A stretch of 64,000 nucleotides of DNA from Butyriboletus loyo (lineage: Eukaryota; Basidiomycota; Agaricomycetes; Boletales; Boletaceae), in NCBI GenBank assembly GCA_038093515.1, contig JBBPSI010000074.1, positions 1-64,000 on the forward strand, read 5' to 3'. Positions 62,818 to 64,000 of this stretch are shown piece by piece; position 1 is the first letter of the stretch, and every line of letters begins with the position of its first letter. The translations under genes were made by a program, and so were the position numbers. The notes beneath the pieces were generated by a model. It was not told the origin of the DNA. It searched no databases and saw only the letters and a program-made list of their open reading frames with translations.

Positions 62818-64000
62818 AAATAGTCTACGCCTTGTGAGATTAGTAAGGTCCTGTATGGTGAAGTTGTCGCCCTTCATACTCTTGCTGGAGCATCGTAATG
62901 GACATCGTTGCATTTTTAGTTTTCTTTATTTCTAAAGTCCCTATCATATCCATTTCCACGGTACGGTCTCGGACAACTAAATCCCCAACCCAACCCGTTC
63001 TTGAAGTGGCTGGAGCAGTGTTTCATGAACGAACGATTGGCAGGTACCGCTGCTTGCCACTATGCAATGACTGTCACCCATGGCTTGATGGCGGCGTTCA
63101 TATAAACACAGCAATTTTGTCAGGCACCGCCGCAGTGGCAGGCATCATATCGACCAACTACTTCTTCCATGACGTAGATGGCGGCCCACCCCGGGGGGCG
63201 CCGCCAGCCATTAATTTCATTGGCATGGCGCCATTCACGGTTTCGTCGCCCTTCCCACGGGCGCACCCGTGGCTCTTCAAAATCGGCGGGAAGCATCTGC
63301 TATATGCGATGTCATGACCGGTCATTGGCTTTCCATGGGTCCGTGAAACATGGCACACAATCATTCATCGCGGTAACCACCGGCCATGACGTGTACACAT
63401 GTCACGGTCCTTACCGAACCCCGCGGGGGAAGAACGTGGGGAGCGCCCATCTGCCATGTTTATGGCATTGGCTATGGAGAACGTTGACATTGGTGCCTCA
63501 CGTTGGTCATACCCTCACGTTCCGTAAAGTGTTCTGATGGCTGGGCCGGCCATCCAGCCACCATACACAGCCAAGGTTGCTCCGAGATTATAGGCTATTG
63601 CAGCGCGCCATCTGTGGTGTCTCATTACCGTCATATACGAGTCAGCCCTGCGCCTTGCTCGGTCACCCGCATCTTAACGCTGCATCAGACTCTGTTCATC
63701 CACACAACAACCCCTAGCCCTTTCGTTGCCTATGTCTGAACCCTCAGCCTACAGGCAGGCCGTCCATCAGGATGTGATCGACACGTTCGTACTCCCGAGT
63801 CCTTTACCCTGCGGTCGAGTTTACATCTCTTAATAATACTTAGGCGTAACACAGTCGTACGTAGCATGACTGGGGTTATTACTTGCAACTGAAACTTCAA
63901 AGATGGTGGCTATTTCTGGATTTACAATACTCGTTTGGGATCACCTCATAACATTCGACGACGAGGTAGGTGGTTCGTAGAGGTTCTGTGTTTCCCTCCC
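62818..64000. other. Intergenic region, GC-rich palindrome-bearing segment at 63.1-63.6 kb
   Basis: I see no supported gene. The part from about 63120 to 63580 is markedly richer in G+C than its flanks and is full of CATG and GGCGCC-like words. It includes the near-palindrome GGCTGGGCCGGCCATCCAGCC (63544-63564). Open frames here are short, and on both strands. It could be a decayed mobile element; nothing diagnostic is present. Confidence 0.4.

Overview
This is nuclear DNA from a filamentous fungus, most likely a basidiomycete of the Agaricomycotina. Genes lie on both strands about 0.1-2 kb apart. Almost every coding region is cut by many introns of roughly 45-75 nt, and the encoded set is eukaryotic: Aurora kinase, Rrp6, syntaxin, ribosomal protein S19, mitochondrial processing peptidase. 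All protein identities come from recognising motifs in translated sequence; no database search was run. For eleven genes (DAHP synthase, S19, the decarboxylase, the CK1 kinase, the desaturase, the seven-helix membrane protein, the fusion gene, ETF-beta, the RING protein, the first exons of the MFS transporter and of the phosphate exporter) I joined exons by hand and checked that the phases agree.

Layout: 1-1.9 kb holds no convincing gene. DAHP synthase follows (1.9-3.5 kb), then two unrecognised membrane-protein genes (3.6-6.7), an F-box protein (minus, 6.9-8.3), ribosomal protein S19 (8.5-9.1), a pyruvate decarboxylase-type ThDP enzyme (9.7-12.3), a divergent CK1-like kinase (12.5-14.4) and a fatty-acid desaturase (14.7-16.5). 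A 3.2 kb gene-poor, repeat-bearing stretch (16.5-19.7) contains a TA-flanked terminal-inverted-repeat element. Next are a seven-helix membrane protein (19.7-20.7) and a 6.9 kb gene (21.4-28.3). Then come ETF-beta (28.9-30.1), a very long RING-H2 protein (minus, 30.5-34.7), an MFS exporter (minus, 35.0-37.0), Rrp6 (minus, 37.8-41.4), the D123/Cdc123 eIF2-assembly factor (41.5-42.8), nitronate monooxygenase (minus, 42.9-44.5), pectinesterase (45.2-46.8), Aurora kinase (47.6-48.9), MPP-beta (minus, 49.3-50.8), a FIST-domain protein (minus, 51.0-52.8), an Xpr1/Syg1 phosphate exporter (minus, 55.1-59.4) and a Qa syntaxin (61.7-62.8). The remainder is intergenic with several repeats.

The most striking item is the gene at 21444-28303. 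It reads as one 15-exon, 2,032-residue protein: an NRPS-like adenylation domain and carrier (thiolation) domain fused in frame to a full ABCC/MRP-type ABC transporter. The junction lies inside a single uninterrupted 1,341-nt exon, so it is not a product of choosing splice sites. There is no condensation, reductase or thioesterase domain; an exporter occupies the place of a release domain. The gene and the adjacent seven-helix membrane protein lie between two inverted copies of a ~138-bp repeat (18027-18164 and 28463-28598).

Most other genes are housekeeping and do not form an evident pathway cluster. Secondary points are 8-nt micro-exons in the decarboxylase and ETF-beta genes, several GC-AG introns, and the CK1-like kinase with an altered catalytic loop and an internally duplicated C-terminal tail.
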